The notes under the pieces were generated by a model. It saw only the letters and a program-made list of their open reading frames with translations. It was not told the origin of the DNA and made no database searches. This document shows positions 1-7,134 of a stretch of 64,000 nt of DNA, in pieces. How positions within the stretch are numbered: the first letter of the stretch is position 1; every line of letters starts with the position of its first letter. Made by a program: the position numbers and the translations under genes. Origin of the DNA: Rhodocyclales bacterium (lineage in GTDB: Bacteria; Pseudomonadota; Gammaproteobacteria; Burkholderiales; Rhodocyclaceae); assembly GCA_003105015.1 (NCBI GenBank), contig PQAF01000047.1, positions 17,019 through 81,018 of the forward strand, given 5' to 3'.

Positions 1-832
1 CGTCGCCGAGAATGAGCGGGGTCACGCCGGCTGCGCGCGCCGCCTCCGCCGCGGCAGCGAGAGACGCCTGCGCCGTGGCGATGACGCGCGTCTCGCAGTG
101 GGCGAAGCGCAGGTCGTCCGGCTTCGGCGTCTCGCTGATGCCCGACCGGAGCAGGGCCTCCACCGTCGGCGGCACGGCAATGCGGTACTTCTCCAGGATC
201 GCCAGGGCGTCGGCGCAGGTGGTCGGGTCCGGCACGGTGGGCCCGGAGGCCACCACCGCCGGATCGTCGCCCGGCACATCGGAAATCGCCAGCGTCAGCA
301 GCCGCGCCGGGTAGGCTGCGGCGGCCAGCCGCCCGCCCTTGATGGCGGAAAGGTGCTTCCGGACGCAGTTCATCTCGCCGATGCCGGCGCCGCTCTTGAG
401 CAGCGCGCGGTTCACCTGCTGCTTGTCGGCCAGGGTGATGCCCTCGTGGGGCAGGGCCAGCAGGGCCGAGCCGCCGCCGGAGACCAGCACCAGCACCCGG
501 TCGTCGGAAGTCAGTCCCTGCACCGCGGCGAGCATGCGCGCGGCCGCGGCGCGGCCGGCCTCGTCGGGCACGGGATGCGCCGCCTCGACCACCTCGATGC
601 GCCGGCAGGCCACGCCATGGCCGTAGCGCGTCACCACCAGGCCGGACAGTTCGCCCGGCCAGCGATCCTCGACCGCCCTAGCCATGGCCGCGGCGGCCTT
701 GCCGGCGCCGATCACCACGGTGCGGCCCCGGGTCGGCGGCGGCAGGTGGCGCGGCACGCAGGACGCCGGGTCGGCGGCGGCGACCGCCGCCTCGAAAAGC
801 CCCTTCAGGAACTGTCGCGCATCCATTTTCAT
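1..832 (-). CDS. Glycerate 2-kinase / MOFRL-family protein (C-terminal part beyond window)
   Basis: Partial gene running off the left edge; about 277 residues are visible. The family phosphorylates glycerate to 2-phosphoglycerate, feeding glyoxylate or tartrate carbon into glycolysis; many members were formerly annotated as hydroxypyruvate reductase TtuD. Family features seen are an N-terminal VVIGAGKAA loop, a VLVSGGGSALL glycine-serine motif around residue 113, the KQQVNRALLKSGAGI stretch and the SDVPGDDPAVVASGP motif. The start gives MKMDARQFL; an internal ATG two codons later is an alternative. The next gene on the right is divergent, so a promoter should lie in 833-918. The missing C-terminal lobe prevents checking whether the gene is intact. 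Confidence 0.85.
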   Translation of the reverse strand, partial: MKMDARQFLKGLFEAAVAAADPASCVPRHLPPPTRGRTVVIGAGKAAAAMARAVEDRWPGELSGLVVTRYGHGVACRRIEVVEAAHPVPDEAGRAAAARMLAAVQGLTSDDRVLVLVSGGGSALLALPHEGITLADKQQVNRALLKSGAGIGEMNCVRKHLSAIKGGRLAAAAYPARLLTLAISDVPGDDPAVVASGPTVPDPTTCADALAILEKYRIAVPPTVEALLRSGISETPKPDDLRFAHCETRVIATAQASLAAAAEAARAAGVTPLILGD

Positions 833-918
833 GTCCGGCCTAAAGTTTCCCGTTCAGTTGCCGTAAAAAACCTGGAAGGCCATGAACCCGCCCGAAACCT
901 CGATATCCAGGAGCGGAC

Positions 919-1218
919 ATGGCCGGCACAACCGATTTTCCCCCCGTAGAACGGCGCCACAACCACAGGCTGCGCGACCTGTTCGAGGAAGCCTACGAGC
1001 GGGTGCTGCCCTGCCTCGACCCGCGCCAGACCTGGGGCCGGGTGCCGCTGGAGCACCTCGCCTTCCGCATGCTGCGCGAAGCATACCCCGACTTGCCGCC
1101 GCAGGAGGTCCATCTGCTGGTGTGCGCCTCGGTGCGCGTCTACCGCCAGCGCATGCGGGACCAGGCCGAGCATCTGCCGCGGCCGGAGGAAATCCGCATG
1201 CCGCAGGCCGCCGTGTAG
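919..1218 (+). CDS. Small conserved-looking protein, paralog of the next gene (unknown function)
   Basis: A 99-residue soluble protein that I do not recognise. It is predicted mainly helical, with no signal peptide or membrane segment. It shares a pattern with the 80-residue protein encoded just downstream: L-R-x-L-F-x-E-A-Y-x-R-V-x-P-C, then a central F-R-x-x-R-x-A-Y-P, then S/A-x-R-V-Y-R-x-R. This suggests a local duplication of a small helical domain. The C-terminus is longer and proline/arginine rich here. The stop codon is embedded in a short inverted repeat (TAGGAA-AAA-TTCCTA, 1216-1230). The shared pattern argues that both ORFs are real. Function unknown. Confidence 0.7.
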   Translation: MAGTTDFPPVERRHNHRLRDLFEEAYERVLPCLDPRQTWGRVPLEHLAFRMLREAYPDLPPQEVHLLVCASVRVYRQRMRDQAEHLPRPEEIRMPQAAV

Positions 1219-1313
1219 GAAAAATTCCTACAAGCGATTTATCTGCCGACCTATTCAGGCTTCAAGTTATTTGTCGTTAAATCAGGCAAACACAGCAAAA
1301 AAAGGAATGGCTC

Positions 1314-1556
1314 ATGAACAACGAACGACGCAGAAACCTCAAATTGCGGGCGCTTTTCGACGAGGCCTACAACCGGGTCGAGCCCTGTTATGCAACCCGG
1401 CCGCCGCAGGGCCTGCCGGTCGAGTGGGTGGTCTTCCGCACGGCACGGGCCGCCTATCCGCAGCTGTCGACCCTGGACCTGTTCCAGCTCGTCATGGCCT
1501 CCTCCCGCGTGTACCGGAACCGGCAGTCCGGCGCGCCAGGCAACCTGGCCTTCTGA
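1314..1556 (+). CDS. Small conserved-looking protein, second tandem paralog (unknown function)
   Basis: An 80-residue protein, homologous over most of its length to the 99-residue protein upstream: a LRALFDEAYNRVEPC N-terminal block, FRTARAAYPQL in the middle and SSRVYRNRQ near the end. The start is supported by an AAGGAA ribosome-binding site a few bases upstream. A rho-independent terminator follows at 1605-1635. The 95-bp gap between the two copies is AT-richer than the surroundings and may hold a separate promoter. No family is recognised. The conserved Cys in the EPC/LPC position and the YPxL and RVYR motifs are the most likely functional residues. Confidence 0.72.
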   Translation: MNNERRRNLKLRALFDEAYNRVEPCYATRPPQGLPVEWVVFRTARAAYPQLSTLDLFQLVMASSRVYRNRQSGAPGNLAF

Positions 1557-1604
1557 ACCTGCAACGACTCCTCACCCGCCCAACATCCCCTCCTGGGCGG
1601 CTCC

Positions 1605-1635
1605 AAGCCGGCGTCTGACGCCGGCTTGTTTTTTT
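1605..1635 (+). terminator. Rho-independent terminator
   Basis: A 9-bp perfect stem (AAGCCGGCG / CGCCGGCTT) with a 5-nt loop is followed by G and seven T residues. It lies 49 bp after the stop of the second small paralog and ends that transcription unit before the phosphatase gene. Confidence 0.85.
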
Positions 1636-1675
1636 CGGCATCGACGCGACCGGGGCGGTCAGGCATGATCCGTCC

Positions 1676-2419
1676 ATGCGCACCGCCCTGCTGGCCGACG
1701 TCCACAGCAATCTCGAGGCCCTGCAGGCCTGCCTGGCCCATGCGCGCCGTGAAGGCGCGGACCGGTTCGCCTTCCTCGGCGACCTGGTCGGCTACGGTGC
1801 CGACCCGCTCGCCTGCCTGGACACGATCGAGGGCCTGGTCGGGGAGGGCGCGCTGGCGGTGGCCGGCAACCATGACACAGCCTGCCTCGGCGGCCACCTC
1901 GACACCATGAGCCTTCCCGCGCGGGATGCCATTTACTGGACGCGCGAACGGCTCGGCCCGCGCCAGCGGGATTTTCTCGCCGGCCTGCCGCTGACCGTGG
2001 CCGAGGACGACCGCCTGTTTGCGCATGCCAGCGCCGACCGGCCGGAAGCATGGACTTACATCACCGGCGTGCGGGAGGCCGAGCAGGCGCTCGACGCGAC
2101 CGCGGCGCGCATCGTTTTCGTCGGCCACGTGCATCACCCCCAGCTCTACTTCACCACTCCCGGCGGCGCGTTGCGGGCGTTCGCGCCGGTGCCGGGCGTG
2201 GCCATGCCCCTCAGCGACTTCCGCCGCTGGCTGGTCATCGTCGGCTCCGCCGGCCAGCCGCGCGACGGCAATCCGGCCGCCTGCTACGCCCTCCACGACG
2301 CCGCCGCCGGCACCCTCACCCATTACCGCGTGCCTTATGATGCCCGGGCGGCGGCGAACAAGATTCTCGAAGCCGGACTGCCGGAGCGACTGGCATGGCG
2401 ACTGATCAGGGGGGAATAG
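1676..2419 (+). CDS. Calcineurin-type metallophosphoesterase
   Basis: A 247-residue cytoplasmic member of the dinuclear metallophosphatase superfamily. All metal-binding blocks are visible: D-x-H in LLADVHSN (residue ~8), GDLVGYG (~37), GNHD (~63) and GHVHHPQ near residue 152. The closest general type is the YfcE/bis(nucleosyl)tetraphosphatase-like group found beside protein kinases, so it could act as a protein or nucleotide phosphatase. The substrate cannot be read from sequence. Its last 25 bp overlap the start of the downstream Ser/Thr kinase-USP gene. This indicates translational coupling and suggests that the two act on a common phospho-target. Confidence 0.85.
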   Translation: MRTALLADVHSNLEALQACLAHARREGADRFAFLGDLVGYGADPLACLDTIEGLVGEGALAVAGNHDTACLGGHLDTMSLPARDAIYWTRERLGPRQRDFLAGLPLTVAEDDRLFAHASADRPEAWTYITGVREAEQALDATAARIVFVGHVHHPQLYFTTPGGALRAFAPVPGVAMPLSDFRRWLVIVGSAGQPRDGNPAACYALHDAAAGTLTHYRVPYDARAAANKILEAGLPERLAWRLIRGE

Positions 2420-3819
2420 GCGAGAACCGGCTTCCGCCAGGGGCGGAAGTGGGCGGTTTCCGCGTCGTGGAACTGCTGCACGAAGGCGGCATGGCCATGC
2501 TCTACGCGGTCGAGGCAGCCGGCGGAGATCCCCCGCCCTTCCCGCTCATCATGAAAATCCCGCGGCTGGCCTTCGGCAGCCATCCCGGCTGCCTGGTCGG
2601 CTTCGAGGTGGAGCTGATGATCCTCGGCCGGCTGGCGGGGCCGCACGTGCCGCGTCTCGTCGCCGGCGGCCGCGCCGACGGCGCGCCCTGGCTGGTCATC
2701 GAACGCATCGCGGGCGGCCGTTTGATCGAAGCCGCCGCCCGCGCGCCGCTCGAACCGGCGGAAGCCGTCCGCCTGACGGCGGCCGTCGCCGCGGCCGTGC
2801 ACGACCTGCACCGCCAGAACGTCATCCACCACGACCTCAAGCCGGAGAACGTGCTGTTCAGGGAGGACGGCACCGCCGTGCTGGTCGACTTCGGCCTCGC
2901 CCGCCATGCCGAACTGCCGGATCTGGTCGAAGAGGAATTCCACCTGCCGGCCGGCACCGGCGCCGGCATCTCGCCGGAGCAGCTCGCCGGCATGCGCGCG
3001 GACCCGCGCAGCGATCTCTTCGCCCTCGGCGTCATCGCCTACCGGCTGGCGACCGGGCAGCTGCCCTTCGGCGCGCCGGCCACGCGCAGCGGCATGCGGC
3101 GACGGCTGTATGTCGACCCGGTTCCGCCGCGCGCCCTCAGGCCCGAACTGCCGCCCTGGCTGCAGGAAGTCATCCTGCGCTGCCTGGAACCGTCCGCCGA
3201 GGCGCGCTACGCCACCGCCGCGCAGCTGGCGCACGATCTCGCCCACCCCGATCAGATTCCGCTGACGGCGCGCGCCAGCCGCCTGCGGCGCGCCGGCGTT
3301 CTCGTGGTGGCGCGGCGCTGGCTGCAGGCGCTGCGCCAGCCGGCGCCGGCCGCCGCGACGCCGGCCCGGCATCTCGCGCGCGCGCCCCACATCCTGGTGG
3401 CGGTGGACCTTGCCGACCGCCGCGAGGCGCTCGCCGAGGCGATGCGCGCCGCCCTGCGGCGTTCGCTGATCGCCGAACCGGACCTGCGCATCACCCTCGT
3501 CGCCGTGCTGGCGCCGCAGGCCTTCGGCGAGGAATCGGCGCCCGAGATCGATCACGCCCGGCAGACGTCCGCCCTGGTCGAACTGCGCCACTGGGCCCAC
3601 CCCCTCGGCCTGCCCGCCGACAAGCTGCGCATCCACCTGGCCGAAAGCGCCGATCCGGCCGGCACCCTGCTCGACTACGCTGCGGCGCACCACGTCGACC
3701 GCATCGTCGTCGGCGCGCGCGGCCACTCCGCCCTGCGCCGCTACCTCGGCAGCGTCTCGGCCCGCGTCGTTTCCGAAGCGGCCTGCAGCGTCACGGTCGT
3801 GCGGCCGGCCGACGAATAG
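2395..3819 (+). CDS. Ser/Thr protein kinase fused to a C-terminal universal-stress domain
   Basis: A 474-residue cytoplasmic protein with two domains. Residues ~20-285 form a Hanks-type kinase: a degenerate glycine loop (HEGGMAMLYA), a probable ATP lysine in LIMKIP, the catalytic loop HHDLKPEN (~146), the DFGLA magnesium loop (~165) and a SPEQ motif in place of APE. Residues ~328-474 form a USP domain beginning ILVAVDLAD, with the G-x2-G-x9-G-S/T type ATP motif in VVGARGHSALRRYLGSVS. There is no membrane segment, so signals are sensed in the cytoplasm, perhaps as bound nucleotide. The start overlaps the end of the phosphatase gene, forming an antagonistic kinase/phosphatase pair. Confidence 0.87.
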   Translation: MATDQGGIGENRLPPGAEVGGFRVVELLHEGGMAMLYAVEAAGGDPPPFPLIMKIPRLAFGSHPGCLVGFEVELMILGRLAGPHVPRLVAGGRADGAPWLVIERIAGGRLIEAAARAPLEPAEAVRLTAAVAAAVHDLHRQNVIHHDLKPENVLFREDGTAVLVDFGLARHAELPDLVEEEFHLPAGTGAGISPEQLAGMRADPRSDLFALGVIAYRLATGQLPFGAPATRSGMRRRLYVDPVPPRALRPELPPWLQEVILRCLEPSAEARYATAAQLAHDLAHPDQIPLTARASRLRRAGVLVVARRWLQALRQPAPAAATPARHLARAPHILVAVDLADRREALAEAMRAALRRSLIAEPDLRITLVAVLAPQAFGEESAPEIDHARQTSALVELRHWAHPLGLPADKLRIHLAESADPAGTLLDYAAAHHVDRIVVGARGHSALRRYLGSVSARVVSEAACSVTVVRPADE

Positions 3820-3946
3820 TCGATTTGATTATTCCATAGAATTTTCCCATTCCCGCATTGAAGCGATCAGGTTGTGGTGCGCGCCGCCAGGTTGTAAAAA
3901 AGCGGCAACAATAAGAACACTCGCAACACAACAGAGGAGGGACGCC

Positions 3947-4039
3947 ATGAACAACATGGTGTGTCAGGTTGTTGCGCAGCCCCCTGTCCCGGAAGTCTGC
4001 CAGGCGATTCCGCCGCCCGGCCCGATCCCGTTTGTCTGA
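3947..4039 (+). CDS. 30-residue proline-rich peptide (possible leader peptide)
   Basis: A short ORF with a strong Shine-Dalgarno (GAGGAGG at 3934-3940) six bases before its ATG. The peptide begins MNNMVCQVV, contains two Cys residues, and has a Pro-rich C-terminal half (IPPPGPIPFV). It ends 63 bp before the YeiH-type exporter gene, which has its own GAGGAGG site. Consecutive prolines can stall ribosomes, so a regulatory leader peptide is plausible. A free small protein is also possible. It is too short for homology to be judged by eye. Confidence 0.45.
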   Translation: MNNMVCQVVAQPPVPEVCQAIPPPGPIPFV

Positions 4040-4102
4040 GCCCATTCCAAGAATTACAAGGCGCGCCACGACGCGCACCCATACCAACGAGGAGGACACG
4101 CA

Positions 4103-5785
4103 ATGATCTACACGCACAGATCGCCGGCGCTGCTCATCATCGGCATCGTCATGCTGGCCTGGGGCTGGCTCAACCAGAGCGGCGCGGCCGACGGCCTGCA
4201 GGCCTGGCTGCACCCCGGCGTATACAAGGAGCACAAGCAGGCCGTCGAGAAGCACCAGGCGGCGGAAAAGGCGGCAGCCGACAAGGCCGCGGCCGAAGGC
4301 CAGCCGGCAGCCGAAGCCAAGGCCATGAAGCCGGGCAAGTTCGACGCACTGAAGGCAGGCCAGGCGCAGTTCGCCACCATCTTCGGCGGCATCTTCTGCG
4401 TCATCGGCCTGCTCGTCCTGGCCATGAAGCCGAAGGAAGGCCACCTCGACTACTACATTTCGATCTTCCCCGGCATGGCCTTCATCCTGTCCATCGCCTT
4501 CGTCGTGCGCTGGGGCCTCGACCCGATGTTCGCCAACTGGGGCAAGGCGGCCCTGCCGACGCTGGGCTGGGATTTCGCCAAGATCCTCAACCTCAACTAC
4601 GTCGTGCTCGGCATCGTCATCGGCATGATCGTGGTGAACGTCTTCCGCATCCCGGGCTGGGCCGCCAACGGCGTGCGCACCGCGCGCTTCTTCCTGAAGA
4701 CCGGCGTGGTCCTGCTCGGCACGCTGTACAGCGCGGCGGAGCTGGCGCAGCTCGGCGCCCTCTCGGTGGTGATGATCGGCGTCTTCGTCCTCGGCTCGGT
4801 CTGGCTGGTGCTGCTGGCCGGCCCGCGCATGGGCGCCAGCAACTCGATGACCGGCGTGCTCTCCTCCGGCGTCGGCGTCTGCGGCGTCTCGGCGGCGGTG
4901 GCGGCCTCGCCGGTGGTGAACGCCAAGGCGGTGGACATCGCCTTCACGCTGGGCACCATCCTGCTGTGGGGCGTGCTGTGCATGTTCATCTTCCCGACCA
5001 TCGGCCACCTGCTCGGCATGGGCCCGGTGCAGTTCGGCGCCTGGGCCGGCACCGGCATCCTCAATTCGGCGCAGGTGGCGGGCGCGGCGCTGGCCTTCGA
5101 CCCGCACGGCATACAGACGCTGAAGGTGGCGGAGATCTTCAACATCACCCGCGTGCTGTTCCTGCCGATCATCGTCGTATGGCTCGCCGCCTGGTACGTC
5201 AAGCGCGAAGCCGGTGCGCAGAAGATCAACCTCAGCCAAGTGCTGGTCGCCAAGTTCCCGGTGTTCGTGCTCGGCTTCCTCGGGCTGTTCATCCTCTCGA
5301 CGATGGGCGTGTTCGCGCCGGCCGGCCACTACCAGGGCAAGTACTTCTCCAGCACGGAAATCAAGGAGGACAAGCTGCTCAAGGAGAAGGACATCGCCGC
5401 GCTGCAGGCGGCGCTGCCCAAGGTGACGGCGCCGGAGGACAACAGGGCCCTGCAGGACCTGATCGCCAACAAGAAGCTGGCCACCCGCGAGCAGGACGTC
5501 CTGCTGCGCGGCGTCGCCAAGATGGAAGGCCTCGACAAGGGCGCCAAGGACGCGCTCGGCAACGCCCACAAGGCCGCCTGGCACGACTCGAAGATCATCA
5601 AGGCCTACCGCGACTGGATCGCCTGGCTGTTCGCCTTCGGCCTCACCGGCCTCGGCATGCAGATCACCGTGGCCTCGATCAAGCAGGCCGGCGGCAAGCC
5701 GCTCATCATCGGCTCGGCGGTCGGCCTCATCAAGGCGATCGGCTCGCTGATCGTCGTCCTGCTGTTCGTGCGCGAATTCGTTTAA
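4103..5785 (+). CDS. YeiH/UPF0324-family putative sulfate exporter, enlarged
   Basis: A 560-residue polytopic membrane protein of the YeiH (putative sulfate exporter) family. The family core is recognisable from the SSGVGVCGVSAAVAASP motif, the GTILLWGVLCMFIFP helix and the AGTGILNSAQVAGAA motif. E. coli-type members are about 350 residues. The extra length here sits in two charged, Ala/Lys/Glu-rich soluble insertions: residues ~35-85, after the first membrane helix, and ~410-505, before the last helices. The gene has a GAGGAGG ribosome-binding site. It is followed by a 44-residue membrane protein and a USP gene. Transport of sulfate or another oxyanion or organosulfonate is inferred from the family only. 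Confidence 0.82.
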   Translation: MIYTHRSPALLIIGIVMLAWGWLNQSGAADGLQAWLHPGVYKEHKQAVEKHQAAEKAAADKAAAEGQPAAEAKAMKPGKFDALKAGQAQFATIFGGIFCVIGLLVLAMKPKEGHLDYYISIFPGMAFILSIAFVVRWGLDPMFANWGKAALPTLGWDFAKILNLNYVVLGIVIGMIVVNVFRIPGWAANGVRTARFFLKTGVVLLGTLYSAAELAQLGALSVVMIGVFVLGSVWLVLLAGPRMGASNSMTGVLSSGVGVCGVSAAVAASPVVNAKAVDIAFTLGTILLWGVLCMFIFPTIGHLLGMGPVQFGAWAGTGILNSAQVAGAALAFDPHGIQTLKVAEIFNITRVLFLPIIVVWLAAWYVKREAGAQKINLSQVLVAKFPVFVLGFLGLFILSTMGVFAPAGHYQGKYFSSTEIKEDKLLKEKDIAALQAALPKVTAPEDNRALQDLIANKKLATREQDVLLRGVAKMEGLDKGAKDALGNAHKAAWHDSKIIKAYRDWIAWLFAFGLTGLGMQITVASIKQAGGKPLIIGSAVGLIKAIGSLIVVLLFVREFV

Positions 5786-5799
5786 CCCTCACCCCCAAC

Positions 5800-5823
5800 C
5801 CCTCTCCCGCCTGCGGGAGAGGG
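5800..5823. repeat. REP-like palindrome in intergenic spacer
   Basis: An 11-bp perfect inverted repeat (CCCTCTCCCGC / GCGGGAGAGGG) with a 2-nt loop, preceded by a CCCTCACCCCCAAC stretch. This is the widespread proteobacterial intergenic hairpin type. It separates the exporter stop from the ribosome-binding site of the next small gene and may modulate mRNA decay. Confidence 0.7.
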
Positions 5824-5843
5824 GAGCTGAAAGGAGAAGCAAA

Positions 5844-5978
5844 ATGGCTGAAGAAGAGAAGAAGTTCGAGCGCGGCACCCAGCTGTCGATTTTCGTCAGC
5901 GACCGCTTCGAGGACGTCGGCGCCCTGATCGCCGCCTGCCTCATCGCCTTCGGCGTGCTGCTGTACGTCGGCAAATGA
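5844..5978 (+). CDS. 44-residue single-pass membrane protein
   Basis: A small protein with a charged N-terminus (MAEEEKKFERGTQLS) followed by one hydrophobic segment of about 18 residues (ALIAACLIAFGVLLYV) and a GK end. A strong AAGGAG site lies 8 bp before the ATG. It lies 58 bp after the YeiH-type exporter gene in the same direction, so it may be a small accessory subunit of that transporter. No family is recognised, and function is inferred only from position and topology. Confidence 0.7.
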   Translation: MAEEEKKFERGTQLSIFVSDRFEDVGALIAACLIAFGVLLYVGK

Positions 5979-6051
5979 GCGTCGTCCGCCGGGCCGCGCC
6001 AAGGACGGCGCAGCCCACGACATGGAGCCGCGCAGCGGCGAACAACCGTCA

Positions 6052-6072
6052 CCCCCTTCCTTGGGAAGGGGG
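6052..6072. repeat. REP-like GC-rich hairpin
   Basis: A 9-bp perfect stem (CCCCCTTCC / GGAAGGGGG) with a 3-nt loop, inside the gap between the small membrane protein and the USP. It belongs to the same loose class as the hairpin at 5800. Its position is one reason to place the USP start downstream of it. Confidence 0.6.
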
Positions 6073-6091
6073 CGGGGGGGAAGGTACCGCC

Positions 6092-6553
6092 TTGTCGCCG
6101 CGCACCCTGCTGCTCGCCCACCACGGCACGCCCGGGGCGGAGCAGGCGGCGGCGCTGGCCCTGTCGCTGGCGGTGCCGGGCCATACCCGCATCGTGCACC
6201 TGTATGTCGTGCCGGATTTATGGGACGGCATGCAGGGCGACGACTGGCTCAACAACGCCTGGACGCGCGACGCCTTCGGCCGCCACGTCGAAGGCCAGCT
6301 GGAAAGCGATGCGCGCGAGCAGATGCGCGGCGTGGCCGAGCGCTGCGCGGCGCAGGGCATCGAGTGCACACAGCAGTTGCGCTACGGCAAGCCGGCCGAC
6401 TGCCTGCTCGCGGCGGCGCGCGAATGCGATGCTGAGCTGGTGGTGATCGGTCCGCCCCGGCCGAAGGGCACGCTCGGCCTGCGCTCGCGCATGGACCTGG
6501 ACCGGCTCGCGCGCGGCCTCGCCGTGCCGTTCATGGTGGCGACCGCGCGTTGA
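6092..6553 (+). CDS. Universal stress protein (single-domain)
   Basis: A 153-residue USP-fold protein. It opens with a beta strand, TLLLAHHGTPGAEQAAALA, and ends with the nucleotide-site region LVVIGPPRPKGTLGLRSRMDLDRLARGLAVPFMVATAR. The canonical G-x2-G-x9-G-S pattern is altered (GPPRPKGTLGLRSRMD), so ATP binding is uncertain. I chose the TTG at 6092 because a GGGGAAGG site precedes it. An ATG at 5975, overlapping the previous stop, would force translation through a REP-like hairpin and has no ribosome-binding site. The gene is translationally coupled to the next one (TGATG overlap). It is one of three USP-containing proteins within the first 29 kb. Confidence 0.75.
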   Translation: MSPRTLLLAHHGTPGAEQAAALALSLAVPGHTRIVHLYVVPDLWDGMQGDDWLNNAWTRDAFGRHVEGQLESDAREQMRGVAERCAAQGIECTQQLRYGKPADCLLAAARECDAELVVIGPPRPKGTLGLRSRMDLDRLARGLAVPFMVATAR

Positions 6554-7134
6554 TGGCGGAACCGGCCGCGACGGAGAACGCCGCCTGGGTCGACATCGAA
6601 CTGCCGCTCGCGCCGCAACAGGCGCTCGGCTACGCACGCAACGTCGAGCGCCTGCTGCGCCTGAATCCCTACCTTGAAATCAGCCGCTTCGAGCGCACCG
6701 CGGACGGGCGCTACCGCCTCGAAGGGCTCAACGAAATGAACGGCCTCGCCGTGTCCTGCGGACTGACTTTTCAGGAGGCCGGCGCGGGCGGCTTCCGCCT
6801 CGACTACGACAGCGGCCTCAAGCTGAGCACCGAAGTGACGGCGGCGCCGCATGCGGCCGGTGCGCTGCTGACGCTCCGCGAAAGCTACCGCCAGCCGGAG
6901 ACCGAGGCGGAGCTCGCCCAGGTCGACCGCAGCCTGACGCCCTGGGGCATGGCCATCCGCCGGCACCTGCTCGGCCTGGCGCGCTGGAACCGGCTGCCGG
7001 GCTACCGCTGGTGGCGCGAGCGGGTCTGGCTGGGCATGAAGCCGCGCGAGCGGCGCATCGCTCGCCTGATCGTCTGGGCGACGCTGTTCGAGTTCGTGCT
7101 GTTCGTCGCCGCCGTCTGGGCATTCCTTTACTGA
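6553..7134 (+). CDS. SRPBCC-like protein with C-terminal membrane anchor (unknown function)
   Basis: A 193-residue protein. The first ~150 residues read like a START/SRPBCC-type alpha-beta fold (WVDIELPLAPQQALGYARNVERLLRLNPYLEI, followed by alternating strands). The final ~22 residues (LIVWATLFEFVLFVAAVWAFLY) are a membrane helix, so the domain probably faces the cytoplasm as a tail-anchored protein. The ATG overlaps the USP stop, making a coupled pair. No ligand can be deduced. The fold assignment is tentative and rests on pattern only. The gene converges on the MFS transporter gene, with a 7-bp overlap at the 3' ends. Confidence 0.65.
   Translation: MAEPAATENAAWVDIELPLAPQQALGYARNVERLLRLNPYLEISRFERTADGRYRLEGLNEMNGLAVSCGLTFQEAGAGGFRLDYDSGLKLSTEVTAAPHAAGALLTLRESYRQPETEAELAQVDRSLTPWGMAIRRHLLGLARWNRLPGYRWWRERVWLGMKPRERRIARLIVWATLFEFVLFVAAVWAFLY

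Noticed and set aside
5975..6091. ATG at 5975 as the USP start
   Set aside because: No ribosome-binding site and it translates a REP-like hairpin; TTG at 6092 has GGGGAAGG in front.
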